A DNA stretch of 64,000 nucleotides, taken from Okapia johnstoni (Eukaryota; Chordata; Mammalia; Artiodactyla; Giraffidae). The notes beneath the pieces were generated by a model. The model saw only the letters and a list, made by a program, of their open reading frames with translations, did no database searches and had not been told where the DNA came from. Both the position numbers and the translations under genes were made by a program. The stretch spans positions 20,221,001 through 20,285,000 of the forward strand of contig CM044306.1 of assembly GCA_024291935.2 (NCBI GenBank), written 5' to 3'. Below, piece by piece: positions 11,445 to 28,815 of the stretch; positions within the stretch are counted from its first letter, which is position 1, and the number at the start of each line of letters is the position of its first letter.

Positions 11445-13440
11445 GTACAGTTTTCTATATATAGTATAAAGTCATATGCAAATTATGAAAGCTTTCTTTC
11501 TTCCTTTCCCATTTGGATTTCTTTTCTTTTTGTCTTATCTAATTGCTATGACTAAGACTTCCAATAATATGCTGAATAAAAGTGGCACAAAAGGCATCCT
11601 TGTCTTATTTTTGATCTTAGAAGAAACGTTTTCAGCTTTTCACCACTGAGTATGAGGTTAACAGTGGGTTTATCATATATGGACTTTATTATGTAGAAGT
11701 ATGTTCCCCTCTATGCCCACTTTGTTGAGAGTTTGTATCATGAATAGATGTTTAATTTTGTCAAAAGCCATTTCTGCATCTATTGAGATGATACATGCTT
11801 TTTATTCTTCCTTTAGTTGCCGTGGTATACCATATTGATTGATCTGGAGATATTGATCCATTTCTGCATCCCTGGAATAAATCCCACTTAATAATGGTGT
11901 GGATCCTTTTAATATACTGTTAAATTTGGTCTGCTAATATTTTGTTAAGTATTTTTACATCTGTTATCATCAAGGATATTTACCTGTAACTTAATTTTTT
12001 GTAGTGCCTTTGTCTGATTTTGGTATCAGGATAATTCTGGCCTAGTAGAAAGAATTGAGAAGCATTCCTTCCTCTTCAGTATTTCATAATATTTTGAGAA
12101 GCAGGTACCAAGTTTCTTTAATGTTTGGTAGGATTGACCTATGAAGCCATCTGGCCTTGGACTTTTGTTTGTTGGGAGGGTTTTTTTTTTTTCCTTTTTC
12201 TGATTCAACTTTGTTACTTGTAATTGGTCTGTTCAGATTTTCTATTTCTTCAATCTGAGAAGTTTTATGTTTCTAGAAATTTATCCATTTCTTCTTGGCC
12301 ATTTAATTTGTTGGTGTTTAATTTTAGTAAACTCATGATAATTTGTATTTCTGTGGTATTGGTTGTAACTTCTCTTTCATTTCTGTTTTTTGGGGGCCTT
12401 CTCCTTTTCCTTGATGTGTTTAAAGGTTTATAGATTTTTTTCTTATCCTTTCAAGAAAACTTCTTTTAATTTCATTAATCTTTTCTATTGTTTTTTTAAG
12501 TTTCTATACCATTTATTTTCACGCTGATCTTTATTATTTTCTTCCTTCTAGTAACTCTGGACTTCATTCTTTTTCTAGTCCTTTTATATAGAAGGTTATG
12601 TTGTTTATTTGAGATTTTTCCTATTTCCTGAGGTAGGTCTGTGTTGCTATACACTTCCCTCTTAGAACTGTGTTTGCTGTGTCCCATAAATTTTGGATTG
12701 TTGTGTTTCCATTTTCACTTGTCATAGAGTACTTTTTGATTTCCTCTTTTACTTCTTCAGTAATACATTGATTGCTGAGTAGCATGTTGTTTAGACTCCA
12801 CATATCTATTTTTTTTTCAGTGTTGTTCTTGTAACTGATTTGTAGTCTCATATCATTATGGTCAGAAAAGATGCTTAATGTGATTTCCATTTTCTTTAAT
12901 TTATTGAGACTGGTTTTGTTGCCTAACATGTAATCTATTTTGGAAAATGCTCCATGTTGATGTTAAAAGAATATGAATCTGATGTTTTGGGGTTAGAATG
13001 TCCTGCATACGTCTATCAAGTCTATATGATCTAATATATCATTCAATGCCAATATTTCCTTATTAATATTTTGTTTAGGTGATCTATTATATAAGTGGGG
13101 TACTGAAGTGTCCTACTATTATTGCATTGTTGTCTATTTCTCTCTTTATATTGGTTAATATTTGCTTTATGTATTTAGGTGTTGCTAAGTTGGGAGCAGG
13201 TTTATCTTCTTGTTGGATTCATCTCTTTATTGTTATGGAATGTCCTTTGTCTCTTGTTACAGTTTTCATTTTAAAGTCTACTTTGTCTGATATAAGTATT
13301 GCTACCCCAGCTTTCTTTTTATTTCCATTTGTGCAGAATACCTTTTCCCATCCCCTCTGTGTGTGTCTTTAGATCTGAAACAGATCACTTGTAGACAGCA
13401 ATATGGATCGTTTTTTTTTAAAAAAAAACCCATTCAGCTA

Positions 13441-13732
13441 CATGTAAAATAATTATTTATTTTTTGGCTGTCCTGGATCTTTGTTGCTGCATGCAAGCTT
13501 TCTTTAGATGCATTGAGCTGGTACTATTCTCTAGTAGCAGTGCTCAGGTGCTCAGGCTTCTCATTGCAGTGGATTCTCTTGGGAAGCACAGGCTCTAGAG
13601 TATAGGCTCATTAGTTGTGGTGCATGGGCTTAATTGCTGTGTGGCATGTAGGGTCTTCCAAGATCATGGATTGAACACTTGTCCCTTGCATTGGCAGGCA
13701 GATTTTTAACCACTGGACCATTAGGGAAGTCC
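13441..13732 (-). mobile_element. CHR-2-type tRNA-Glu SINE
   Basis: The minus strand starts 'gggacttccctaatggtcca' and runs through the CHR-type body to a (TTTA)-like end at 13450. Imperfect flanking repeats 'acccattcagcta' (13428-13440) and 'cccattgagcca' (13733-13744) look like a decayed duplication. Confidence 0.8.
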
Positions 13733-13765
13733 CCCATTGAGCCAAGGAGTGATCAATTCCTTTAC

Positions 13766-14082
13766 GATTGATCAGTCAGTCAACCCTAAAGGAAATAAGT
13801 CCTGAATTTTCATTGGAAGGACTGATGCTGAAGTTAAAGCTCCAATACTTTGGCCACCTGATGTGAAGAGCTGACTCACTGGAAAAGACTCTGATGCCAG
13901 GAAAGATTGAAGTCAACAGGAGAAGGGGGTGGCAAAGGATGAGATGTTTGAATAGCATCACCAACTCAATGGACATGAATTGGAGCAAAATTTGGGAGAT
14001 AGTAGAGGATAGAAGAGCCTGGCAGGTTGCAGTCCATGGGATTGCAGAGTTGGATACAACTTCACAACTCAACAACAACTGC
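13766..14082 (+). mobile_element. BovB LINE 3' end
   Basis: The sequence 'ggaaggactgatgctgaag', then 'aatactttggccacctga', then 'gttggatacaac' is the conserved last 300 bp of BovB. No coding capacity. Confidence 0.85.
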
Positions 14083-14202
14083 TTTTGGGGACTGAAATAC
14101 ATGGAGAGATAAGCATATAAGTCATGCAGTGTTATGCTCAAAGTGAAATGAAAGCTAAGAGAAGAGGCAGAGATAGGGAAAGAGGTAGTTCATTTATTTA
14201 AG

Positions 14203-14420
14203 CAGCATGGTATGATGAAAAGAACAGAGATCTGTGTTGGAATCCTGGCTTCACAACATATTAATCCCTGTCCTGTATGTCTCCATTTGCCCCTCTGTAA
14301 AATAGGGATATTATCAGGTACCTTGAAAGGGTCATGGTGAGATGTGAATAACAGCATGATTATGAAGAGTGTCTAGTACCACTTTGGGCTAGTACAGGTG
14401 TTCAACAAGTATGAGCTGCT
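14203..14420 (+). mobile_element. MIR SINE
   Basis: The MIR order is visible: 'ttggaatcctggcttca', 'ccctctgtaaaatagggat', and a distal part resembling 'gtgtctagtacca'. Confidence 0.6.
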
Positions 14421-14587
14421 TCTGACCACAGCCCTGGTCCTGTCTTCTGTTTCTCACAGTGCCCTGTATGAACTTTGATCCTGGTGACCATCTGCTATTT
14501 TACTGATCAACATTATTATGTATATGTTTCCTGATATGCCTATCATATTAGGAACAAAGCCACTAGGAACTATTTTAATGGCCCGAG

Positions 14588-14806
14588 AAGATCTTCCCTG
14601 ATGGCTCAGATGGTAAAGAATCCACCTGCAATGCAGGAGGCCTGGATTCGATCCCTGGGTTGGGAAGATCCCCTGGAGGAGGGCATGGCAACCCACTCCA
14701 GTACTCGTGCCTGGAGAATCCCCATGGCCAGAGGAGCCTGGTGGGCTATACAGTCCATGGGGTCACAAAGTTGGACACAATTGAGTGACTAAGCACAACA
14801 CAGCAC
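14588..14806 (+). mobile_element. Bov-tA SINE
   Basis: Begins 'gatcttccctgatggctcag', followed by the standard body (tggcaacccactccagta) and the end 'gactaagcacaacacagcac'. Confidence 0.88.
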
Positions 14807-15018
14807 AGAAAGGATCTATTCCTCTTTCTAAAACCATAAATTTGGAATATGACTTAGTGAATGATATATGGACAAGGGTTATGTTTTTCCATCTCAGCAA
14901 GAAGAGCCAGAGGCTTGCCACAGAGTCAAGGCTGTCAAGCCAGAAAGAGAATAAGCAATAGTGTCCCTGGACTGACCACACCCCAGTAATGAAGGTCAGG
15001 GCTTTCATGAGTCCAGCC

Positions 15019-15026
15019 CTTTGAAG
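15019..15026 (+). promoter_or_regulatory. Candidate LEF1 (HK-1 type) site of the hair keratin promoter
   Basis: The sequence CTTTGAAG lies about 207 bp before the TATA box. A CTTTGAAG-type LEF1 motif near -200 to -240 is described for hair keratin promoters. An 8-mer can occur by chance, so position is the main support. Confidence 0.45.
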
Positions 15027-15225
15027 CCACACCATGAAGCTCTTATTTCACTGATGCCCAGCATGGAAGAGGAGTTCTGACTTAGCAAGAAGCCCAAGTA
15101 AAGTCTTTTATGAGTTGAGGGACTCTTCTGAGGAAACATAGCAAACCAAGGGGAAGGGCTTTTGACAACCAAATGAGTAAGAAAACAAGGGCTGTCTTCC
15201 ACATCCACACCCTCTGCAGAGGGGG

Positions 15226-15231
15226 TATAAA
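15226..15231 (+). promoter_or_regulatory. TATA box of KRT33A
   Basis: tataaa after a G-run, 94 bp before the start codon. Transcription should start near 15255-15260, giving a leader of about 60 bases. Confidence 0.8.
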
Positions 15232-15274
15232 TGTTCCCAAGAGGAAGGAGACCCACAACTCTGTGGCTTGGTGA

Positions 15275-20305
<5,031 letters not shown>

Positions 20306-20688
20306 AGGCCTCAGTGCCAGCAGGAGGACAAGGGCTCCAAAGTCACATCTCAGTTCCACTTCTGGGACCAGCCTTCAACCAGCATCGGCTTCCACTGAAC
20401 TCCAGCTAGATCCTTTAGCACGAGAGGCTGCAAAGTCCACCAATGGCTCAGTCTGTCTTCTGAGTCTCACGAAGAAATCTACAGCAGGATCAAGTAATGT
20501 CTATGCTCACGATGATATATTTGCCTAATGTGTTATGTTCTAACAAATGCTTATCTGTGATTTTAAATAATTACATTTGTATGATTGAGCTGGTAGGCAA
20601 GCTGTGAAACTGAATGTAATTGGAAGAAATCTTCCTTGTCACTATTTTGGTCTTTGGAGAAGTGACAAATATTCCTTGTTAATCTCTT

Positions 20689-20694
20689 AATAAA
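20689..20694 (+). terminator. Poly(A) signal of KRT33A
   Basis: AATAAA 384 bases after the stop codon; the 3' UTR would be roughly 20306-20715. It is the first canonical signal after the stop. Confidence 0.75.
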
Positions 20695-20826
20695 TTCTTA
20701 TTCTGGCACAGAAATGGTAATTGTCCTTTTCACTCATTAATTTCAAAATTGGGTGCCTTCTATGGATAAAAAAGAATCAATGTTCTTCCCATCAAATGAA
20801 GGAGTCATCACCCCAAAAGATGGTCT

Positions 20827-21162
20827 CTTGTTGTTCAGTCGCTAAGTCATGTCTGACTCTGCCATTCCATGGACTGCAGCACACCAGGCTTCCCTGTCCT
20901 TCACTATCTCTTGGAGCTTGCTCAAACTCATGTTCATTGAGTTGGTGATGCCATTCAGCCATCTCATCCTCTATCACCCCCTTCTCCTCTTGCCTTCAAT
21001 CTTTCCCAGCATCAGGGTCATTTCCAATGAGTTGGTTCTTTGCATCAGGTGGCCAAAGTATTGGGGCTTCAGCTTCAGCATCAGTCCTTCCAATGAATAT
21101 TCAGGATTGATTTCCTTTAGGATTGACTGGTTTCATCTCCTTGCTGTCCAAACTACCCTCAA
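20827..21162 (-). mobile_element. BovB LINE 3' end
   Basis: Starts 'cttgttgttcagtcgctaag' and runs through the reversed BovB terminal region to 'tccttgctgtccaa'. It begins about 110 bp beyond the expected end of KRT33A. Confidence 0.85.
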
Positions 21163-22805
21163 AGACATCTCTCTCTGTCATGGATTTCATGTTTTGGAGG
21201 AAGATGATAGGAAAGTGATGAGAAATCCACAGGAGAGTATCTGCAAACATTTTCTGTCAAATTCTTCAGAGGGAACCTGAGAGAATCACAGCAAGGGGAC
21301 AACAGCATCATGTACCACTCTGACCTCAGGGAGCAGAGTCCTGTAGGAGGGAGAACAGATGTTTCTACTCTATTCCGAGATTTGAGAATCAGTGCCCTTT
21401 TCAGCAGAGAGGATCACTGGCTAAAATATCGACAGAGGACCACATGAACAAAACAATTCTTTAGAGTTTGGTGGAGAAGAATCAGTAGAAAATATTTTTA
21501 AAATCAACTTCAAAAATGATTAACATGGATACAAGGTAGATCTCATATCCACATAGAAAGTCACATCATCATTATTAATAAATGTCTATTGCTTGCTTAG
21601 ACTAAGAAGAGAAATAAATGGGTCTGGAACGCTCCAGTCCTAGTTTAAAAACTCTAGTTTTTTAAATTGTCTTTCAGCAGCAACAAAGAGGCAGGAAGAG
21701 AAAAAGAGAGCTCTCTTACAGGTAAAGTCCTTCCATTCAACTCTGGGCTCTCCAGGCTTAAGATCAATTTCTTCCTTCCATGGGGGCCTCAGCCCATCAT
21801 CACCAAGGTCATCAGTTCCTAGACACAGTGCTGTCATAGCCCAGAAGCAAGAGTACCAGAACCTGGGAACTGCCTCCCAACCCCTCTCTGCCCTCCATGT
21901 GAAACATACAACACAAGGCTGGGCAGAGTCTTACTCACCAGATGACAGCGTCAGATGTTTACTTCCCTAACTTTCAGACTGTTCCTTTGAGAGAGCACCG
22001 GGGGCTTGTGTCTCATGTTATGATGGTCACTGTACTTGGAGGCACGGCATTATATACACATAATAAAAGAAAAAAGTCCCCATGGAAGTCCCATACGTGT
22101 AACAAGCCTTAGTATTATTGCCATTGACTCTTTTAACCTTGAATACTAATTCTTGGGCTCTAATTTTAAGATTGTGTATTCCCAGCTTCCTCTTAGGTCC
22201 TTCTTTTCCTACCTTTGACTGGTGTTACCTGGACTCTTGCTCTTCAGTGTGGAGCTGGGGTCATGCAAGACTAACTTCCCCATCTGTAGAGATGACTAAT
22301 CTCTTCCATTATTCCTGGTGTCCCTCTTCCCTGCTTGCTCATGGAATTCTAGGACCCAGAGTAGCATGGGTTTGACATGAAAGGAGGAATCATAGAGACT
22401 GGAATGTTATGGGGAGCCTTGTGGTGAGCAATGAAAAGGATGTTGTCTGTGGGGAAATGTGGGAAGATGTGGGATAAGAAATGTGGGATGGTCTGCCACC
22501 TCTCTCCTCCTGGATGGATGTTTTAACCTCTTGTCTCTTACAGGCACCTGCATTAGTTCCTTTTTGAGGGTAGCTCTATATGGGTGGCTCTGAGAAGGAG
22601 TCACTCACAGGATGGATTATCAAGAGGCTCAAGGGAAGACCTTGAGCAGAAGCAACCTGGAAACACCCAGGACCTCCACTTGGCCAAGAAGACGTGGAAT
22701 ATCCACCTGTGGGGATTGCCGTTTGCTCTGGAAAATCCTATAGCTGCTAATGCCCAGAAGTCTTGTTCCATTGTTCTGTTGAAGGAATTAACAGAGTTCT
22801 TCTCA
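21163..22805. other. Intergenic, nothing recognised
   Basis: No supported gene, RNA or repeat. Short frames (for example 22118-22375 +) have no recognisable domains, splice signals or promoters. Confidence 0.45.
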
Positions 22806-23413
22806 GTCAGTCAGTCAGTCAATTCAGTCACTCAATCATGTTCAACTCTTTGTGACCCCATGGACAGCAGTGTACCAGGCTTCCCTGTCCATCACCAGTT
22901 CCTGGAGCTTGCTCAAACTCAAGTCCATTGAGTCGGTGATGCCATCCAACCATCTCATCCTCTGTCATCCCCTTCTCCTGCCTTCAATCTTTCCCAGCAT
23001 CAGGGACTTTTCAAATGAGTCAGCTCTTCGCACCAGGTGGCCAAAGTATCAGGGCTTCAGCTTCAGCATCAGTCCTTCCAAGGAATATTCAGGACTGATT
23101 TCCTTTAGGACGGACTGGTTGGATCTCCTTGCAGTCCAAGGGACTCTCAAGAGTCTTCTCCAATACCACAGTTCAAAGCATCAATTCTTTGGTGCTCAGC
23201 TTTCTTTATGGTCCAACTCTCACATCCATACATGACTACTGGAAAAACCATAGCTTTGACTAGATGGACTTTTGTCAGCAAAGTGATGTCTCTGCTTTTA
23301 AATATGCTGTCTAGGTTTGTCATAGCTTTTCTTCCAAGGAGCAAGTGTCTTTTAATTTTATGGCTGCAGTCACCATCTGCAGTGATTTTGAAGCCCAAGA
23401 AAATAAAGTCTGT
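22806..23413 (-). mobile_element. BovB LINE 3' portion
   Basis: A (TCAG)n tail at 22806-22822 is followed by reversed BovB sequence. Minus-strand translation at 23147-23416 gives the C-terminal region of the BovB ORF (text such as TLLTKVHLVKAMVFPVVMYG). Confidence 0.88.
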
Positions 23414-23879
23414 CAAGAGCCTTCATTTCCTCCCAGGGGCCTTCATTTTTCATCCAAGTCCTTGACTATTTCTAGAAGTCCATTTTGCATGGTTTTGGGT
23501 GCATCCAAGGTGGGATCTACTTCATGAAGTCCTAGAATACAAAATACTGTTGATGTTGAAAGAGACTCAGTCTCAACCCCTGCCTCAGGCCACTGTTTGT
23601 TCCTCATCTGCCCATTTTGTGGATTGACCCCACGTCCATGCCTGGGGGGTGGGACAGCCTTGATTATCCAACTTGTGGAGGTGTGGTGTTCTGGTTCCAG
23701 AACACCTGCTCCCAGCTGCACTCCCAGCCTGTGGGTCTTGTGCCGGTGAGGGCCCAGAACAGCAGAACTGCTGTGGGTATTGGTACTTCCTTCTCAAATG
23801 TCCTCTTATCCACAACAGCATCTGGGCTTGTTCTATGTGCTATATGGGGATACATAGGTATCACTATCTCCATTAAAAT

Positions 23880-24060
23880 TAAGTTCATTGATGGATTACT
23901 GACATACAATAAACTGCACATATGTAAAGCATGCAGTTTGGTTAAGTTTTGACAACTGTACACACTGGAGAAGCTCATCACACATATCCACCATCCCCCA
24001 AAGTTTCCTTGTGCTGCTTTAAAATCCTCCCACTCCCACTCCTTCACCGCCCCCTTCTAC
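23880..24060 (-). mobile_element. Old L1M LINE 3' UTR fragment
   Basis: The pattern 'acatacaataaactgcaca', then 'aagttttgacaactgtacac', then 'cccccaaagtttccttgtgc' matches reversed L1M 3' UTR sequence. Confidence 0.55.
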
Positions 24061-24440
24061 ATTTTACAAAGAGGCAAACTGAGTTTTCTGAACATCTGGA
24101 GCAAGAACACAGACCGCCTGGCTCTTCCCTTCTTCCTGCATATTGTAGCTCATAAGGCCAGCAAGGTGGCCAGTAGCAGCAGTGTGGGGCTTCCAATGCG
24201 CGATAAGAGAGGAGCTGATATCTATTTACTACCTACTTTTTGCTTTAAACCAGGGAGAGCAGTGAATTATGGTCACTCCGTAGATGGAAAGCTGAGAGTA
24301 GATTAAGGAAACTTGGCCAAAACCTGCAGGTCAGTGGTGGAACCAGGTTCTCATCTTCCTACCCACGAAATCTGGCTTTTCTCCCCATTCCAGCTTGGAT
24401 CTGGTATGGTTGCCTTCACCTCATTCCATCCAATGGAGCT

Positions 24441-24695
24441 GTTTTTAAAAAAATATTTATTTATTTGACTGTGTTGGATCTTAGTGGCAGCACAGAGGAT
24501 CTTCATTGCGTCATGAGGATATTTTGTTGCAGTACATTGTTGTGTACTAGTTGTGGTGCGCGAGCTCAGTAGTTGCAGGGAGCGGGCTTAGTTGCTCCGC
24601 AGCACATGGGCTCTTAGTTCCCTGACCAGGGATTGAACCCACATCTCCTGCATTGCAAGGCAAATTCTGAACTACTGGACCACTAGGGAAGTCCC
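24441..24695 (-). mobile_element. CHR-2-type tRNA-Glu SINE with duplication
   Basis: The minus strand starts 'gggacttccctagtggtcca'. A 12-bp flanking repeat, TCCAATGGAGCT at 24429-24440 and TCCAATGGTGCT at 24696-24707, differs at one base. Confidence 0.85.
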
Positions 24696-24973
24696 TCCAA
24701 TGGTGCTTTGACCTTCTCCCTCCATTCACAGGGGAGCTGATACCATGACTTTCCCTAGACTGACACCTGTCCCACTGTGCCAGGCCTCCCAGGTACATGC
24801 ATTTAAAGTCCCCCTGGAACCTGAGTCTTCCTTCCTTTGGAACAGAATGCCAGATAACGCTTTGGAGATGGTGGAGAGATTCTGGAACTTAGAGATGAAT
24901 GAAGTGGGAAATGGACCATTTCTAGGCCAGGTTCATGCCAGTACACAGAGGAGACATACTTACAACATTACTT

Positions 24974-25184
24974 GGGCTTCCCTGGTGCCTTAGTGGTAAG
25001 GAATCCGCTTGCTAATGCAGGAAATATGGGTTTGACTCCTAGGTTGGGAAGATCCCTGGAGGAGGAAATGGCTACCCACTCCAGTGTTCTTGCCTGGGAA
25101 ATCCCATGGACAGAGGAGCCTAGTGGGTTACAGTCCATGGGGTCTCAAAAGAGTCAGACACAACTTAGAGATCAAGCAACATCA
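24974..25184 (+). mobile_element. Bov-tA SINE with 12-bp duplication
   Basis: Starts 'gggcttccctggtgccttag'. It is bracketed by acaacattactt at 24962-24973 and 25185-25196. The ends are clear and the copy is little diverged. Confidence 0.9.
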
Positions 25185-25196
25185 ACAACATTACTT

Positions 25197-26485
25197 AGAA
25201 GTTCAATCAATGGGAGCACTGAGGATGTTTGGATTCATTTGTTTGCTCAATGAATATTTATTAAGCTCTTACACTGGGCCTGTTGTTCTCAGCACCAGAG
25301 TGCCTCAGTGGAGAAGATAGGGAGGATCATGCTCACTGAGAGGACACAGAACAGTGGGGGAGACAGGCAGTAAATAAGATGGACTGAGTAAACTAGTCCA
25401 GCAGGAAGATGATTTTAAACAATGGAAAGCACCAAGAAGGAAGGAAAGCAAGGTGATGGATGAAGTCTGGGCAATAGTAGTTACCATGGTCAGGGCTGGT
25501 CTTTCCAAGAGGTGGTATTTGAGCTGACCCTGGAAAGTGAAAAGAAACAGACCAGAGGAAAAGGGCATTCCAGACAGAAGGACATCAAGGGAGGAAATGA
25601 GGCTGGTTCCTTTGGAGTTACAAGCCAGGGAGGAGCCGTAGGACATGGGGCTAGCAGTAGCCTCCCTGGCTCTGGGAACATCTGATTGCATTTTTAAGTG
25701 AAGAGGAAAGCCTTAGAAAGGCTAAAATGGTGCCCCTAGGACCAGGGACTTGGGAATATAATGCTGTTTTAAAATACTCAGTTGGGTAAGAAGATTCTGC
25801 CTAAATCAAACATAGAGATCATTCTTGGCTGAATTTAACACTGAGAACTATATTACCATTTAGAGATCGATTTCTAGTATTTACCTTCAATTGGCATTTT
25901 GGGGGCATTTATTTAGTTTGGACTTTCTTCCCATTTCAGCTCTTTATAAATGTTTACCTTATCTGAAAAGAGTTTTGAGCCCAAATAATCATTTTTAACA
26001 GAGATATCCAAGAACTCTAGTAGAAGCTAAAGGAGTATGTGATTAAATAGGAAAGAAATAAAATGCTAAATAAAATTTTAACACTGAAAAACGTTTATAT
26101 TGGGGTTGTCTCAGGGAGGCTTCTGGGGACTAATCACTAAGTCATCACCCAGGAAAATGACCTAAGCTGAACCCCCTGAGATCCACTGATGCTTAGAAAC
26201 ATTGATAAAAAAAAATACATATCTCTGATCTTTCACACAGAGCACAGGATAGGAATTGACCAAATAATGATCAGATTTCCACCTCCTTCCCTTGTAAAAA
26301 TAAGACAATAATCTTTCAAATAGAGTCCTATGTTTAGCAAGTGATTTCATAAGAACACTTGGAAGTCTAGGGGGGGAAAACAGGCTAAAATGATGGGTTT
26401 GATTGACATTGATGTAAAAAGGAGCAATTAATGGCTGAGTGGGAAATAGATCAGCTGAACACTAACATTTAAAACTAGAGGGTAG
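25197..26485. other. Intergenic, nothing recognised
   Basis: No gene or identifiable repeat. The minus-strand frame at 25305-25691 has no domain, start context or homology that I recognise. Confidence 0.4.
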
Positions 26486-26489
26486 TGGA

Positions 26490-26707
26490 TGACTTCTCAG
26501 GTGGCGCTGGTGGTAAAGAATCCACCTACCAATGCAGGAGACTCAAAAGACATGGGTTCAATCCCTGTGTCGGGAAGATCCCCTGGAGTAGGAAATGGCA
26601 ACCCACTCCAGTATTCTTGCCTGGAAAATTGCATGGACAGAGGAGCCTGGCAGGCTACAGTCCATGGGGCTGCAGAGAGTTGGACATGACTGAGCATAGA
26701 GCACAGT
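26490..26707 (+). mobile_element. Bov-tA SINE (left arm of an inverted pair)
   Basis: Body from 'gacttctcaggtggcgctgg' through 'tggcaacccactccagta' to 'gttggacatgactgagcata'. The opposite-strand copy at 26713-26924 follows at once. Confidence 0.88.
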
Positions 26708-26712
26708 GGATG

Positions 26713-26924
26713 ATGTACGTGTGTGTGTTTAAATTGCTTTAGTCATGTCTGACTCTTTGCGACCCTACCGACTGTAGCCCACCAGGCTCCTCTGTCCATG
26801 GGGATTCTCCAGGCAAGAATACTGGAGTGGGTTGCCATGCCCTCCTCCAGGGGATCTTCCTTACCCAGGGATCGAACCCATGTCTTTTATGTCTCCTGCC
26901 TTGGCAGGTGGGTTCTTTACCACT
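26713..26924 (-). mobile_element. Bov-tA SINE (right arm of an inverted pair)
   Basis: Reversed Bov-tA inserted at the 3' end of the previous SINE. The 13-bp duplication agcacagtggatg lies at 26700-26712 and 26925-26937. Together the two make an inverted repeat with arms of about 200 bp. Confidence 0.88.
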
Positions 26925-27574
26925 AGCACAGTGGATGGCAGTCTAGTCAAATGCTTTGTTCTGTTTTGTTTTGTTTCAAAGAGTGCCACTGCTCTAACAA
27001 CATCTCACAGTCCTCATCCAAAACAGGAAAGCCAGATAAGAAATGCTCAAAGTTACAAGAACTGATAAAACAGAAAGAAGATGTGATCATGATGAGACCT
27101 GTCCTTTGTTATTGTGAAGCTCATAGACACCTTGATGAGGGCGTGTCCCAGGCAGAAAGATGGGCTCTTACCTGAGCCCACAGCAGGTGTGCTGCATGGT
27201 ATTGCTCTCTTACTCTCACTTTTTGACGTGCAGGGACAAGCATGGGTCTGAAATTTAAGGGAAGTCAGGACAGATTCGCTGCTCTCTTGGTCAAAGACAG
27301 ATTTATAAGACATTAAACCATATGTTCAGCAGCGACAAGAAATGTTGGCGTCTACATGAGATGATTTCATGTGGCAGCAGAAATGAAATTTGTGGTGGCC
27401 CTGATGAACTAAAGCATGGAAAGTGACACGCTGGAGGGTGCATGTATTTAAAGTTTTAAAATGGTTCAAAGACCAAAAGAGAGAGAATATGAAGCAAGTC
27501 CCAGAAAAATCTTGGCTTTGAAAAAGTTTGCTTCTGTTTACCATCACACATTGAGGAATGAAATTCAGATATAG

Positions 27575-28412
27575 GCTGCTGGATGAATCCCAATCTGGAA
27601 TCGAGATTGCTGGGAGAAATATCAACAACCTCAGATATGCAGATGATACTACTCTAATGGCAGAAAGTGAAAAGGAACTAAAGAGCCTCTTGGTGAGGGT
27701 GAAAGAGAAGAGTGAAAAAGCTCGCTTAAAATTCAACATTCAAAAAATTAAGATCATGGCACCCAGTCCTATCACTTCATGGAAAATAGATGGGGAAAAG
27801 TGGAAACAGTGACAGATTTTACTTTCTTGGGCTCCAAAATCATTGTGGATGATGATTGCAGCCATAAAATTTTAAAAGACGCTTGGTCCTTGGAAGGAAA
27901 GCTATGACAAACTTAGACAGCATATTAACGAGCAGAGACATCACTTTGCTGACAAAAGTCCATGTAGTCAAAGCTATGATTTTTCCAGTAATCATATATA
28001 GACGTGAGAGTTGGACCATGAAGAAGGCTGAGTGCCAAAGAATTTATGTTTCAGAACTGTGGTGCTGGAGAAAACTCTTGAGAGTCCCTTGGACAGCAAG
28101 GAGATCAAACCAGTCAATCCTAAAGGAAATCAACCCTGAATATTCCTTGGAAGGACTGATGCTGAAGCTGAAGCCCTGATACTTTGGCCACCTGGTGCAA
28201 AGAGCCAACTCACTGGAAAATACTCTGATGTTGGGAAAGATTGAAGGCAGGAGGAGAAGGGGATGATTGAGGATAAGATGGTTGAATGGCATCATTAACA
28301 CAATAGAAATGAGTTTGAGCAAACACTGGGAGATGGTGAAGGACAGGGAAGCCCAGTGTACTGCCGTCCATGGGGCTGCAAAATGTCGGACACAACTTAG
28401 TGACTGAACAAC
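27575..28412 (+). mobile_element. BovB LINE 3' portion
   Basis: Plus-strand text starts at the RT active-site region (YADDTT at about 27636-27653) and runs through the C-terminal region to 'cggacacaacttagtgactg'. Open pieces 27558-27812 and 27883-28179 are frameshifted relative to each other. Confidence 0.88.
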
Positions 28413-28414
28413 AA

Positions 28415-28597
28415 TAACAGCAGTTTTCTATCTGAATGGCAGCTTCTATCTGAATCTCACCTCAGTGTGTGACTTGACCTGTCTGAGCTTCAGACTCTTA
28501 ATCTTTAAAGTGGGAAGAATAAGACCTACCTCAGAGCTTTTCAAATGAGGATGAGATGATGCTGGTAAAGATGCTTAATCCAATGCCTGATACACAG
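28415..28597 (+). mobile_element. MIR SINE
   Basis: MIR-like order: 'gtgacttgacctgtctgag', 'taatctttaaagtgggaaga', 'aatgcctgatacacagtat'. Confidence 0.5.
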
Positions 28598-28598
28598 T

Positions 28599-28815
28599 AT
28601 GTGCTCAGTTGCTTCAGTCATGTCCAACTCTTTGCAACCCTTTGGACTGTAGCCCATCAGGCTTTTTTGTCCACGGGATTCTCTAGGCAAGAATACTGGA
28701 GTGAGTTGCCATGCCCTCCTCCAGGGGATCTTCCTGACCCAAGGATCGAACCTCTCTTACATCTCCTGCATTGGCAGGCAGGACTTTTACCACTAGTGCC
28801 ACTTAGGAAGCCCCT
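28599..28815 (-). mobile_element. Bov-tA SINE
   Basis: Left end 'gtgctcagttgcttcagtca', right end 'gccacttaggaagcccc', the reversed tRNA-like head. Confidence 0.87.

Larger units (their letters stand above)
9065..13432 (-). mobile_element. L1 LINE, long decayed copy on the minus strand
   Basis: Read on the minus strand, the 3' UTR starts at 9065 and ORF2 text runs leftward from about 13430 (endonuclease region near 12500-13400, RT and C-terminal part below). Minus-strand pieces such as 10738-11022, 12026-12208 and 12621-12929 are ORF2 fragments separated by stops and frameshifts. A CHR-2-type SINE (9871-10158) and a Bov-tA (11218-11444) have inserted into it, so it is older than both. No intact protein remains. 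Confidence 0.85.

Noticed and set aside
14588..14680. tRNA-like heads of Bov-tA and CHR-2-type elements as tRNA genes
   Set aside because: They are diverged SINE heads joined to SINE bodies and flanked by insertion duplications; none has a complete cloverleaf.
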